From positions 1 through 64,000 of IMG/VR virus record IMGVR_UViG_3300028025_004842: a stretch of DNA of 64,000 nt. The stretch is one strand, 5' to 3'. Source of the DNA: a virus. The position numbers and the translations under genes are program-made. Positions 15,317 through 22,779 of this stretch are shown piece after piece (positions within the stretch are counted from its first letter, which is position 1; the number at the start of each line of letters is the position of its first letter). Under the pieces are notes generated by a model. It ran no database searches and was not told the DNA's origin. It was given only the letters and a program-made list of their open reading frames with translations.

Positions 15317-15589
15317 ATGAAACAACTAATCACAATGGCAGCGCTATTGACTGCCCTAACATCATGCGAAAAGGATTGTTACAATTTCAAGTGTTCACAG
15401 AACGTAATTACATACGATAGGTTCGGAACTGAATCATCTAACAGCGCTGGTTCTGTTGAGATAGACAAATGTGATTTCACCAAAAAGGACGCTAAGAACT
15501 TTATCAAGTCTATGAATGGTAAAACGACAACGAATGTTGGAAATATTAAAACAACTGTTTCTACGAGTTGTAATATCGTAACACAATAA
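15317..15589 (+). CDS. Small lipoprotein, paralog of the one at 6809
   Basis: 90 residues. The signal MKQLITMAALLTALTSC has an L-T-S-C lipobox (Cys17). The mature part contains CYNF and CSQN early, a KSMNGKTTT region and a Ser/Thr/Cys end (TTVSTSCN), the same arrangement as the lipoprotein at 6809-7099. The overall similarity is weak but in register. It is the last gene before the structured RNA gap at 15590-15719. Confidence 0.65.
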   Translation: MKQLITMAALLTALTSCEKDCYNFKCSQNVITYDRFGTESSNSAGSVEIDKCDFTKKDAKNFIKSMNGKTTTNVGNIKTTVSTSCNIVTQ

Positions 15590-15593
15590 TATT

Positions 15594-15601
15594 TATATTT
15601 G
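15594..15601 (+). promoter_or_regulatory. -7 box for the structured RNA
   Basis: TATATTTG matches TAnnTTTG. A weak TTG lies 23 bases upstream (15568-15570). Start of transcription a few bases downstream would begin the RNA at the first hairpin (about 15606). Confidence 0.5.
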
Positions 15602-15605
15602 CAAT

Positions 15606-15712
15606 GTTCAGAGGTAGTATCCTGAATTAATGTAAAACATTGTCGCCCTATGGTGACTGCGAGGTGGAGATCATATCAAAGCCGATACTACCGCAGTCCT
15701 CATAGGGTTTTT
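15606..15712 (+). ncRNA. Structured small RNA with loop-loop pairing and terminator
   Basis: No ORF of real size fills 15590-15719. Three hairpins can be drawn: TTCAG/CTGAA (15607-15611/15622-15626) with loop AGGTAGTATC; AATGT/ACATT (15629-15633/15637-15641); and CCCTATGgtGACTGCG/CGCAGTCctCATAGGG (15646-15661/15692-15707), followed by TTTTTT. The first loop (GGTAGTATC, 15613-15621) is exactly complementary over nine bases to GATACTACC (15684-15692) in the loop of the third hairpin, so a kissing-loop or pseudoknot is predicted. The promoter-like box upstream and the terminator make a complete transcription unit of about 105 nt. Alternatively a 7-bp outer stem CAATGTT/AACATTG (15602-15608/15636-15642) forms. 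I recognise no known RNA family. Confidence 0.65.
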
Positions 15713-15719
15713 TATTGTT

Positions 15720-15917
15720 ATGAATAAGAAACAAAATGAATTGATTAAGAAGTATTGCTTGTTTAAAATATATGCAAGCCATTGCGCTAACGATAATCCC
15801 GAAGATGCTCGTGAGGAGATATATGAAGAACTTATAAATGTATCTAAGGTTCGATTGCTAGAAAAGGCAATAAGATATGATGAGGCATCACGACATAATC
15901 CATTTAAAAATGTTTGA
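15720..15917 (+). CDS. Small unknown protein
   Basis: 65 residues, start ATG directly after the RNA terminator. Helical, charged (NKKQNELIKKYCLFK, EDAREEIYEELINVSKVR). It overlaps the next gene by 8 bases if that gene starts at 15910. No family recognised. Confidence 0.5.
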   Translation: MNKKQNELIKKYCLFKIYASHCANDNPEDAREEIYEELINVSKVRLLEKAIRYDEASRHNPFKNV

Positions 15918-16602
15918 TTACTTCAACGGATTTTGGAAATGGGTTAGCGATAATCCTGATAAGGTTGACCCTTCTCTTTGCGCTGTGTATTTCGCTTTAT
16001 TAAACAGAGCAAATAAGACTGGGTGGAAAGATAGCTTTGCTATTATCCTAATCGACCTTCAAGAAGATTGTGGTATATGTTCTAGGACAACAATGCTAAA
16101 AGTTATTTCTAAATTAGAGGAGTATGGGTTCGTTGAAACAATTTCAAAGACGAATAATCAATACAAGAATAGAGTTATACGCCTTCCATTAAATGGAAAG
16201 CACGTGGAAAGCACTTGGATACCACTTGAAAAGCACGTGGAAACTACTTGGACACATAATAAGACTATTAAAGACAATAAAGAATATAAAGATAATACTG
16301 CTAAAGCAGATAAATCAAATTTCAAAAATTGGACTAAGGAAGAATTTCAACAAGACATAACTAAGAATCATGGCAATCATGACCACGATATGATTAAAGC
16401 ATTTTATAAATATTGGAAAGAGTTGGATGGTAAAGGTAAAATGAGATTTCAATTAGAGAAAACTTGGGAAACAAATCTTCGATTAGCAAGATGGAAGAAA
16501 TTCAATTCCTCCTCAAATCTTTCTTTTGAAAAAAATAAGAATGGGGCGGCGGCCTCGCCGAACACATTCAGTCGCGCATCAAACGGATTACAAATCAAAT
16601 AA
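15910..16602 (+). CDS. Winged-helix replication protein (replisome organiser type)
   Basis: 230 residues from ATG 15910, which overlaps the previous stop; the upstream in-frame ATG at 15877 is less likely. The first about 95 residues read like a phage replication initiator/organiser winged helix: MFDYFNGFWKWVSDNPDKV, then LNRANKTGWKDSFAIILIDL, then SRTTMLKVISKLEEYGFVE with a recognition helix and wing. The rest is charged and probably disordered, with a helix near 160-205. It sits directly before DnaB, so loading the helicase at the origin is the likely job. A regulator is the alternative. Confidence 0.65.
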   Translation: MFDYFNGFWKWVSDNPDKVDPSLCAVYFALLNRANKTGWKDSFAIILIDLQEDCGICSRTTMLKVISKLEEYGFVETISKTNNQYKNRVIRLPLNGKHVESTWIPLEKHVETTWTHNKTIKDNKEYKDNTAKADKSNFKNWTKEEFQQDITKNHGNHDHDMIKAFYKYWKELDGKGKMRFQLEKTWETNLRLARWKKFNSSSNLSFEKNKNGAAASPNTFSRASNGLQIK

Positions 16603-16605
16603 GCT

Positions 16606-17997
16606 ATGAGAAACGTAACAACAGAACAAGCCATCCTTGGCGTACTACTATCACCAGGAGATCACTTCCGTGATATCATCCCACAATTACACGTCAATCT
16701 ATTCACTGACGAATTCTGTATCAAAGTGTTCAGAGTGATAGAAGCGCTGTTTAAAGAAGGGAAAACACCCAACCTGATTAACCTAATCACTAAGGGTAAA
16801 GCAATGGATTTAATATCACAATTGGATATCCATAAGATTACCGTATGGACTACAGCCATCACATACAACGAACCCGTTAACGAATACGTTGATGAGTTGA
16901 AGGATGAACATATCAAACGGCAGATAGCATTAGTCATTGCACAAGAATCTATGGGGCTATTGGAGAATAAGTCGGGGTCTGATATTGCTATGAGCATTGG
17001 TAATAAGATGACAGAACTCCTCGACACGAATTCCAGCAGCGACAATCTAATCACGCTTGCAGAACTAACGAGCGATGAGAGGGAATTATACTACAAGCGT
17101 TCAGAACTATACAAGAGTGGTAAGACATCGGGAATGGAAACGGGTGTTGGTAGCATTAACAAATACACGGGCGGATGGCAGAACGAATTTATCATCATTG
17201 CTGCTCGTCCAAGTATGGGTAAGACGGCATTAGCGTTGTTTCATGGCGTTAAGAGTGGGCAGCCTGGTATATACTTCAACCTAGAGATGAACAAGAGCCA
17301 ACTAACGCAGCGATTGATTCTACAGCATACTGACAACATCGTTGGTTCGCATCTTCGTGATGGAACACTAACGAAGGATGAGATGATGGAGTTTGAGCGT
17401 ACCATTGGTAAGATTGAGAATGTTCCATTTATGATTTACGACAAGGCACGCTGCGGTGTACATCAGGCAGTACGTGTAATGAAACAACAGCATCGCAAGG
17501 GGAAATGTAATTGGGCAATCATTGATTACTTGCAGTTGATGACGTTGGAAGGTAACAAGGGGAACAACAGAGAGAATGAGATTGCTGAGATTAGTAGGAT
17601 ACTACGTTCAGCGCAGAAGGAATTAAACATTCCCATCATTGCATTGGCGCAGTTGAATAGAGATTGTGAGAAGCGTCCCGATAAGAAACCTTTGCTATCT
17701 GACCTACGTGAATCGGGTTCATTAGAACAAGATGCTGATACAGTAGCATTCATCTATCGCCCTGCGTACTATGGATTACAGAAGGATGATGGAACACCAT
17801 ACACCAACGAGATATTCTATCTATTCGAGAAGCACAGACACGGAGCAACGGGGTCGGTGGAGTTCAGACACAACTACAACCTAAGTCAGTTCTTCGCTAT
17901 CAATGACTACGCAACACCACTACCTGTACCAACAGCACCAACTAACTTCAGTAACTTTACCGATGCATCTTGGATGAGAGATGACGATTTAATATAA
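16606..17997 (+). CDS. dnaB: Replicative DNA helicase (DnaB-like)
   Basis: 463 residues, typical DnaB length. The N-terminal domain starts RNVTTEQAILGVLLSPGDHF and KVFRVIEALFKEGKTPNLI; the RecA-like core has Walker A AARPSMGKTALAL at about residues 199-210, Walker B around WAIIDYLQLM (about 304-313), LSDLRESGSLEQDAD and the FLFEKHRHG-type arginine-finger region near 405-410. The hexameric helicase unwinds the fork in the 5'-3' direction. Start follows the winged-helix gene after three bases, suggesting one transcript. Confidence 0.95.
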   Translation: MRNVTTEQAILGVLLSPGDHFRDIIPQLHVNLFTDEFCIKVFRVIEALFKEGKTPNLINLITKGKAMDLISQLDIHKITVWTTAITYNEPVNEYVDELKDEHIKRQIALVIAQESMGLLENKSGSDIAMSIGNKMTELLDTNSSSDNLITLAELTSDERELYYKRSELYKSGKTSGMETGVGSINKYTGGWQNEFIIIAARPSMGKTALALFHGVKSGQPGIYFNLEMNKSQLTQRLILQHTDNIVGSHLRDGTLTKDEMMEFERTIGKIENVPFMIYDKARCGVHQAVRVMKQQHRKGKCNWAIIDYLQLMTLEGNKGNNRENEIAEISRILRSAQKELNIPIIALAQLNRDCEKRPDKKPLLSDLRESGSLEQDADTVAFIYRPAYYGLQKDDGTPYTNEIFYLFEKHRHGATGSVEFRHNYNLSQFFAINDYATPLPVPTAPTNFSNFTDASWMRDDDLI

Positions 17998-18233
17998 TGG
18001 AAAAGCAGTTAGCCGATAAGATAATTCACACAATGAATAATAGCCTCCCTGAGAGCGTATCTATAACTTGGAGACACATTCGTATACCTGACGTTAGAAA
18101 GACGTTTATATCGCACCGCAACTACCTTAATCACGCTAACGTAGAGAGTAGAGTATATGAATCTTACTTGGAGGAATGTTATTTCTTATTGAAATTGATT
18201 AAACTACGTAATGTAAAATTGGAATCAGTATGA
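17997..18233 (+). CDS. Small unknown protein
   Basis: 78 residues, basic and helical. Overlaps DnaB stop (TAATG) and the next gene (ATGA). No domain recognised; co-translation with DnaB suggests a replication accessory. Confidence 0.5.
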   Translation: MEKQLADKIIHTMNNSLPESVSITWRHIRIPDVRKTFISHRNYLNHANVESRVYESYLEECYFLLKLIKLRNVKLESV

Positions 18234-18667
18234 AAGTTACTATTACCACAAGCGTTGTAAACGGAAAGATGACAAGTAACAGAGAGTTGCTTGCAAAGAC
18301 AATGGCTTCATTCGAAGGAATGGATGTGGATATTACAATAGAGAAGCACAGAAGGAAGCGTAGCAATCCACAGAATAGTTATCTGCATGGGGCTGTGCTT
18401 CCAATCATACGCAACAGATTAATAGAGCTGGGCATCAACGAAGCGCAGAGTAAGGAGTGGGTGTTTGATTTCGTCAAAGCCAATTGCCTCGTTACAGAAA
18501 TTGTAAACACGGAAACAGGTGAGGTATTGAAATCACTTGGAAAGAGTTCGGCTCTCGCTACGTGGGAGTTCAACGAATTCATTGAGCGCATACAGCAATA
18601 CTGCTCCGATAAACTATCACTATACATCCCAAATCCTGGGGAATACTTAACATTATCACTCGACTAA
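18230..18667 (+). CDS. ninB: NinB/Orf-like recombination mediator
   Basis: 145 residues. The segment IEKHRRKRSNPQNSYLHGAV (about residues 37-56) matches the conserved RSNPQNxYxHG core of NinB (lambda Orf), and the C-terminal part FIERIQQYCSDKLSLYIPNP is also typical. The family binds single-stranded DNA and helps load recombinase. It forms a cluster with DnaB and the methyltransferase. Confidence 0.8.
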   Translation: MKVTITTSVVNGKMTSNRELLAKTMASFEGMDVDITIEKHRRKRSNPQNSYLHGAVLPIIRNRLIELGINEAQSKEWVFDFVKANCLVTEIVNTETGEVLKSLGKSSALATWEFNEFIERIQQYCSDKLSLYIPNPGEYLTLSLD

Positions 18668-18671
18668 CACT

Positions 18672-19910
18672 ATGAACGTACTCTCATTATTTGACGGGAT
18701 GTCTTGCGGAAGGCAAGCGCTCGAAAGAGCAGGATTTAAAGTTGATAAATACTTTGCATCCGAAATTGACAAATATGCCATTCAAGTTGCGATGGCTAAC
18801 TACCCCGATACGATACAGCTAGGCACTGTTGTAGATGTCGATGGATATGCATTACCACAGATTGATTTACTTATTGGAGGAAGTCCTTGCCAATCATTCT
18901 CATTTGCAGGAAAACGAAATGGAATGACCACATTATGTGAGCAGGAGATATTGACACTTGAACATTACCTTGAACTAAAAAAGGAAGGATTCGAGTTTGA
19001 GGGACAATCGTATTTGTTTTGGGAGTTCATGCGCTTACTCAATGAGGTGAAGCCTAAATATTTTATGCTAGAGAACGTAGAGATGGGAGAGAAATGGGAG
19101 AAGGTTCTTCGCCACGCCATTCAAGTTCCTGCCTTACACATCAACTCTGCCCTTGTTAGCGCACAGAATAGAAAGAGAGTGTATTTCACAAACATAGGAA
19201 TGCAGCCAATGGGATTGTTCGGTGACTTGGAAAGCATCATACAGCAACCAAAGGACAAGAAAGTACTGCTTAAGGATATATTGGAAGAAGACGTTGATGA
19301 GAAGTATTTCCTTAGTGACAAGATGATTAATTGGCTTGACAAGCACGCTGAGAAACGTAATGTCGATGTTAAGAAGTTAGATGGAAGCACTAAGACTGCG
19401 TGCTTAACTGCTACAGCACAGACTAAAGGAAACCTAACAACATATTACGTAATCCATAATACACAGAAGAGAAGCGCTGACAGACCAAGCATACAGAAGA
19501 ATAAGAATGCAGGAGGCAGTGGTCATCTAAGCCGTGAGGATGGTAAGACATACTGCTTGGATACCGCTTGCACTATGGCTGTTGAAATTAAACTAAAGAA
19601 GCCCAACGTACAGATTCAAAAAACGATTGATAAGAATATATTCATCGAAGGAGAGGTAAAAGCGCTTGATTTCTACAATCAATCTAAGCATGATAAATGC
19701 CCAGCTTTAGCCAATCCATCTCACGGACACATAGGGCTATTTGCTCCAACATCGCGTATACGTAAATTAACTCCGCTAGAATGTAAAAGGCTTCAGACGG
19801 TGGCTGATGATTACATAATGCCTGTTAGTGATACGCAAATCTATAAGCAGTTAGGAAACGGATGGACTGTCGATGTTATCGCGCACATATTTTCGTATAT
19901 GAAGTTTTAA
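18672..19910 (+). CDS. C5-cytosine DNA methyltransferase
   Basis: 412 residues. Motif I is LSLFDGMSCGRQAL (4-17), motif IV is GGSPCQSFSF (69-78) with catalytic Cys73, motif VI is ENVEM (134-138), motif VIII is QNRKRVYF and motif X is QLGNGWTVDVI near the C-terminus. Between about 230 and 340 lies the variable target-recognition domain. The enzyme adds a methyl group to cytosine in a sequence chosen by that domain. No partner restriction gene is next to it, so it is likely a solitary phage enzyme that guards the DNA against host restriction, in addition to ArdA. Confidence 0.9.
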   Translation: MNVLSLFDGMSCGRQALERAGFKVDKYFASEIDKYAIQVAMANYPDTIQLGTVVDVDGYALPQIDLLIGGSPCQSFSFAGKRNGMTTLCEQEILTLEHYLELKKEGFEFEGQSYLFWEFMRLLNEVKPKYFMLENVEMGEKWEKVLRHAIQVPALHINSALVSAQNRKRVYFTNIGMQPMGLFGDLESIIQQPKDKKVLLKDILEEDVDEKYFLSDKMINWLDKHAEKRNVDVKKLDGSTKTACLTATAQTKGNLTTYYVIHNTQKRSADRPSIQKNKNAGGSGHLSREDGKTYCLDTACTMAVEIKLKKPNVQIQKTIDKNIFIEGEVKALDFYNQSKHDKCPALANPSHGHIGLFAPTSRIRKLTPLECKRLQTVADDYIMPVSDTQIYKQLGNGWTVDVIAHIFSYMKF

Positions 19911-19911
19911 G

Positions 19912-19919
19912 TATATTTG
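19912..19919 (+). promoter_or_regulatory. -7 box inside a palindrome
   Basis: TATATTTG matches TAnnTTTG, and AGTATAT...ATATACT surround it (19910-19934), giving an imperfect inverted repeat TATATTTGC/GCAATATA. A promoter-operator unit for the following basic protein is likely. The -33 element is weak. Confidence 0.5.
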
Positions 19920-19935
19920 CATATAGCAATATACT

Positions 19936-20217
19936 ATGGCACGTAAAGCATCCAAAGCAATTCCGAAAACTACAACAGGAAAGAATAAGAACTATCTTCC
20001 TACATCGCAAGGAGCTGGAATGACAGCCAAGGGTAGAGCTGCTTACAACAAAGCTAACGGATCAAACTTAAAAGCACCTGCGCCTAACCCTAAGACTAAA
20101 AAGGATAAGGGACGTAGGAAATCATTCTGCGCTCGTATGTCCGGAGTACCAGGTCCAACATCTAAGGATGGTAAATTAACACGCAAGGGAGCTGCATTAA
20201 AGCGTTGGGCTTGTTGA
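19936..20217 (+). CDS. Basic DUF6321-like protein
   Basis: 93 residues, strongly basic. The KGRAAYNKANGSNLKAPAPN segment and the KSFCARMSGVPGP motif followed by a basic KRKGAALKRWAC end fit the DUF6321 group (small basic proteins found in phages and giant viruses); that assignment is from memory. The function is not known; the composition suggests binding DNA or RNA. It is a scattered relative in style of the basic cluster at 56149-57938. Confidence 0.65.
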   Translation: MARKASKAIPKTTTGKNKNYLPTSQGAGMTAKGRAAYNKANGSNLKAPAPNPKTKKDKGRRKSFCARMSGVPGPTSKDGKLTRKGAALKRWAC

Positions 20218-20218
20218 T

Positions 20219-20449
20219 ATGACACGCAAGAAGCAGCAACAGATAATGGCTATCGCAAAACGCATCAAAGCGTTACGCATATCTATGAATCTAACACAAC
20301 ATCAAGCAGCAGAGATTATAACAAAGGCATCGGGAAAGCCATGCTCACAGACATTGGTATGTCAAATAGAATTAGGAAATAAATACATCAGCGAAGCGCA
20401 GGAAATCAGATTCATTACGGCATTAAAAAACCACCCAAAAATCGCATAA
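20219..20449 (+). CDS. XRE-family HTH regulator
   Basis: 76 residues: RIKALRISMNLTQHQAAEIITKAS, then SQTLVCQIELGNKYISEAQEIRFITAL, a normal Xre HTH pair of helices across residues 15-60. The basic start MTRKKQQQ fits a small repressor. Its 3' end lies in the hairpin 20429-20463 and it is the last rightward gene of the early region, so it may regulate the switch to late leftward genes. Confidence 0.75.
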   Translation: MTRKKQQQIMAIAKRIKALRISMNLTQHQAAEIITKASGKPCSQTLVCQIELGNKYISEAQEIRFITALKNHPKIA

Positions 20450-20463
20450 ATCTGAGGGTGGTT
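20429..20463 (-). terminator. Convergent terminator
   Basis: AACCACCC (20429-20436) pairs with GGGTGGTT (20456-20463). On the minus strand the hairpin is followed by TTTTTT, a strong stop for leftward transcripts (the gene at 20480-20701). On the plus strand the stop is weaker. It also overlaps the end of the XRE gene. Confidence 0.8.
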
Positions 20464-20479
20464 ATAAAGAACAAGGCAA

Positions 20480-20701
20480 TTAGTTTAATTCGTATTCTAA
20501 ATATTTGTGGAAATACTTATCCCACATTATCATTAGCACTTGATTATCTTCTTCGGTGAATACACCTGTTATCGTCTTCCATGAATCCCTTGCTATCCTT
20601 AGTGCTGTGTGTTCACACATTGTATTCTGAGCAACATGACAAGCCAATACGCTTATTAATCTCTTGTTATGTGTTCTGCCTGTTGGGAATCGCTTATCCA
20701 T
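20480..20701 (-). CDS. Small unknown protein
   Basis: 73 residues, basic N-terminus and an acidic, aromatic end (FTEEDNQVLMIMWDKYFHKYLEYELN). Helical, no motif recognised. It is the last gene of the leftward late block and is followed by the terminator at 20429-20463. Confidence 0.5.
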   Translation of the reverse strand: MDKRFPTGRTHNKRLISVLACHVAQNTMCEHTALRIARDSWKTITGVFTEEDNQVLMIMWDKYFHKYLEYELN

Positions 20702-20730
20702 ATAACTATTAATCGGTACTAATTTATGTA

Positions 20731-21300
20731 TTATTGTTTAATGCTACTACACAAATCTACAATTTCTCTAATTACTTCGTCCAGCTCTGCTGATGATGTC
20801 TTTAACATTGCAAGCACCTCTAGCTTTTCAGAAGAATAATCTTTATCCTTCGCCATTAGTTCTGACAATGCAATTATGTTAGCCAATGGCTTGCGTACCT
20901 TATGTGATTGTATCCAAGCGATGTTTTCTAACACACGCTTCTGCATTTCGTAATCGTGAGATGAGATGCTTACAACATCGAATAGCTGTATGCCTACGAG
21001 ATGGAATGTTTGTTTTCCATACGCCACCTCCCATGTACTCCATCGTTTTGCCCCATTCTTATGTAACAGACGACACTGAAAAGAAAAAGGAAATGGGCTG
21101 CCGTCAACGGCCCGACCCATCGACTTCTTTAGCAGCTCCATATCCTCTTGTATTGTTATGAAATGCTCCACATTTGTAGGGGAGATGTGCGAAGCAAACG
21201 TATTGAATAGCTCATTGCTGTATGTTATGTCGCCCTCCTTATTACAGCATACATAGAACACATGAAGGGAGTTCTCTAATATCACATTTCCTGGTATCAT
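20731..21300 (-). CDS. PAS-HisKA protein without ATPase domain
   Basis: 189 residues. Residues about 8-110 form a PAS domain (YVCCNKEGDITYSNELF, ending STWEVAYGKQTFHLVGIQLFD). Residues about 120-189 form a HisKA-type helical hairpin with an H-box QSHKVRKPLANIIALS, His133 being the predicted phospho-acceptor. The second helix ELDEVIREIVD follows. Real Bacteroidota sensor kinases continue with an HATPase domain; this protein ends after the second helix, so it cannot phosphorylate itself. Possible roles: a decoy that pairs with host kinases through the dimerisation domain, or a phosphate-accepting relay. The gene has its own -7 box at 21319-21326. Confidence 0.75.
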   Translation of the reverse strand: MIPGNVILENSLHVFYVCCNKEGDITYSNELFNTFASHISPTNVEHFITIQEDMELLKKSMGRAVDGSPFPFSFQCRLLHKNGAKRWSTWEVAYGKQTFHLVGIQLFDVVSISSHDYEMQKRVLENIAWIQSHKVRKPLANIIALSELMAKDKDYSSEKLEVLAMLKTSSAELDEVIREIVDLCSSIKQ

Positions 21301-21318
21301 CCATCAGTTGTATGGATG

Positions 21319-21326
21319 CAAATTTA
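21319..21326 (-). promoter_or_regulatory. -7 box for the PAS-HisKA gene
   Basis: On the minus strand TAAATTTG matches TAnnTTTG; it lies 18 bases upstream of the ATG at 21300. No good -33 box at the right distance was seen. Confidence 0.45.
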
Positions 21327-21327
21327 A

Positions 21328-21819
21328 CTAATTTTTAATCGCCATTTTAATTTTTCCAATTAATGAACACCAATGAGAATAACTATTGTATGCGTACAAT
21401 ATTAATATCAATAGCATTAGCGTGAATGCACCTGCGCTCACCTCATCGTTGTATTCTTTCTCTTTTTCTGCGTACAACATAGCCTTAGGTTTTATAGTTC
21501 CTATAATTTCTAATGCGCTGCGTGTATCACCTGCTTCGTGGTAGTATGTAGGTGCAATAGTGTCGGAGGCAAGCTTCAACGTATTTTTTTTGACTTCAAT
21601 CTCCAAATCGCTAAAACTATATACAGACGTATCCTTTTCGTGAAATAGGATTTGCCCACTATCCGAAATAAAATAGTTGTATTTAGCATCAAGGGCAGAC
21701 GTATAGTCCGGAGCATACTGCTTCAACGCACCAATTGTGGCTTCGTCAAAGTGACGTACCACAGAAGTGTCTTGCGCTGCATATATGATTGTATCTCTCG
21801 TTTCCTTATTCATCGTCAT
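21328..21819 (-). CDS. Membrane protein, unknown
   Basis: 163 residues. The body is charged and looks alternating alpha/beta; one strong membrane helix lies near residues 129-146 (AGAFTLMLLILILYAYNSY). The C-terminus is basic. No family recognised. It overlaps the next gene of the leftward block by 14 bases, so translation is probably coupled; a start at Met3 is also possible. Confidence 0.55.
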   Translation of the reverse strand: MTMNKETRDTIIYAAQDTSVVRHFDEATIGALKQYAPDYTSALDAKYNYFISDSGQILFHEKDTSVYSFSDLEIEVKKNTLKLASDTIAPTYYHEAGDTRSALEIIGTIKPKAMLYAEKEKEYNDEVSAGAFTLMLLILILYAYNSYSHWCSLIGKIKMAIKN

Positions 21820-22018
21820 CCTTTCTCTTTGGAAGATAACCAGCAGCTATCAATGCAGCTATACACGCAGCCATCGTTTCTACTGTTATTAATTTAAAGA
21901 TAAGAAGAAATACCATAAGTATCACCAATAGAGAGCCTATAGTGCCTCTCCAATGCTTTATGATTATATCCAAGACAATCATAAACTTACTTCTCCTTCT
22001 CCTTATTGTCATTGTCAA
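21806..22018 (-). CDS. Small membrane protein, holin-like
   Basis: 70 residues: basic N-terminus (MTMTIRRRRSKF), a long hydrophobic region from about 28 to 60 (GSLLVILMVFLLIFKLITVETMAACIAALIAAGYL) that could span the membrane once or twice, and a charged tail KRKDDDE. Size and layout are those of small phage holins, but no lysin gene is nearby, so holin is only a guess. Confidence 0.4.
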   Translation of the reverse strand: MTMTIRRRRSKFMIVLDIIIKHWRGTIGSLLVILMVFLLIFKLITVETMAACIAALIAAGYLPKRKDDDE

Positions 22019-22779
22019 TTAGATTTAATGTAATACATCTGATTGCTGCCTTGCGCTATTCTACGTCCTATTATGTCATAGGATTCGCCTACGTGCGTTT
22101 CTGCATCAATATGGACATATACTATATCCGATAGCGTAACATCGCCATTAACGTCCACTTCTCGTATTGCTATGTAATGATCTCCTCCCTTGTTATAATC
22201 CAATGGGATATTGTAATCAGATAGATTGGAATTAGTTTCCACATATGGAAACTGCGTATACAACGTTCTCCAATTTACAGCATCAGGGCTTTCTATAATC
22301 TCGAACTTTCTCGTTCCTGTATTGGAGCAAGTGAGCCATCGTACGTGTAGTATCCCCTCAGAATGATATGCATACACACCGCAGAACTCCACAGCGAGCG
22401 CACTCATCTGTATCATATACGGGCAGAAGTTATCAATCAGCGTTGTCTGTATTGTATAACACACTGTAATAGTATCCGTTCCTGGAGCAATAGATGTAGT
22501 GTTATCAATCATAATACAAGCGGAGTTATACTGCTTCACACTCGTAACGAAAGCTGGCGCTCCCGATGGAGAAGAATAGCTGAATGCTGCTAACTGCCCT
22601 ACGTTCTTACGTGGCACTTTAACGCATATTGTAGTATCACGTATCGCTCCTGAGATACATTGATTAGTGAAATACAAACTAAAGAACGAGGGAAGCGCTA
22701 AATATGAATTAGCCGTCCTCGTTACATTACATTGTGCTGTTGCCGATATGCTTATTAGCAAAAATAAAAGTGCCTTCAT
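22015..22779 (-). CDS. Secreted protein with T9SS-like C-terminal domain
   Basis: 254 residues. Residues 1-16 are a Sec signal, MKALLFLLISISATAQ, cleaved after A-T-A-Q or nearby. The body is beta-rich with Cys pairs. The segment HVRWLTCSNTGTRKFEIIES (from about 145) and the later SDYNIPLDYNKGGDHYIAIREVD are of the type seen in Bacteroidota exoproteins. The end, about 234-254 (YDIIGRRIAQGSNQMYYIK), looks like a type A T9SS sorting domain (VYDxxGRxV ... YY/YIVK). Such domains direct export across the outer membrane and surface attachment. The start codon lies in the loop of an inverted repeat (22769-22804). Confidence 0.7.
   Translation of the reverse strand: MKALLFLLISISATAQCNVTRTANSYLALPSFFSLYFTNQCISGAIRDTTICVKVPRKNVGQLAAFSYSSPSGAPAFVTSVKQYNSACIMIDNTTSIAPGTDTITVCYTIQTTLIDNFCPYMIQMSALAVEFCGVYAYHSEGILHVRWLTCSNTGTRKFEIIESPDAVNWRTLYTQFPYVETNSNLSDYNIPLDYNKGGDHYIAIREVDVNGDVTLSDIVYVHIDAETHVGESYDIIGRRIAQGSNQMYYIKSN

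Noticed and set aside
22750-22757. TATTTTTG in the start of the secreted protein gene as promoter
   Set aside because: It lies in coding sequence behind the ATG and no gene start follows at a suitable distance.
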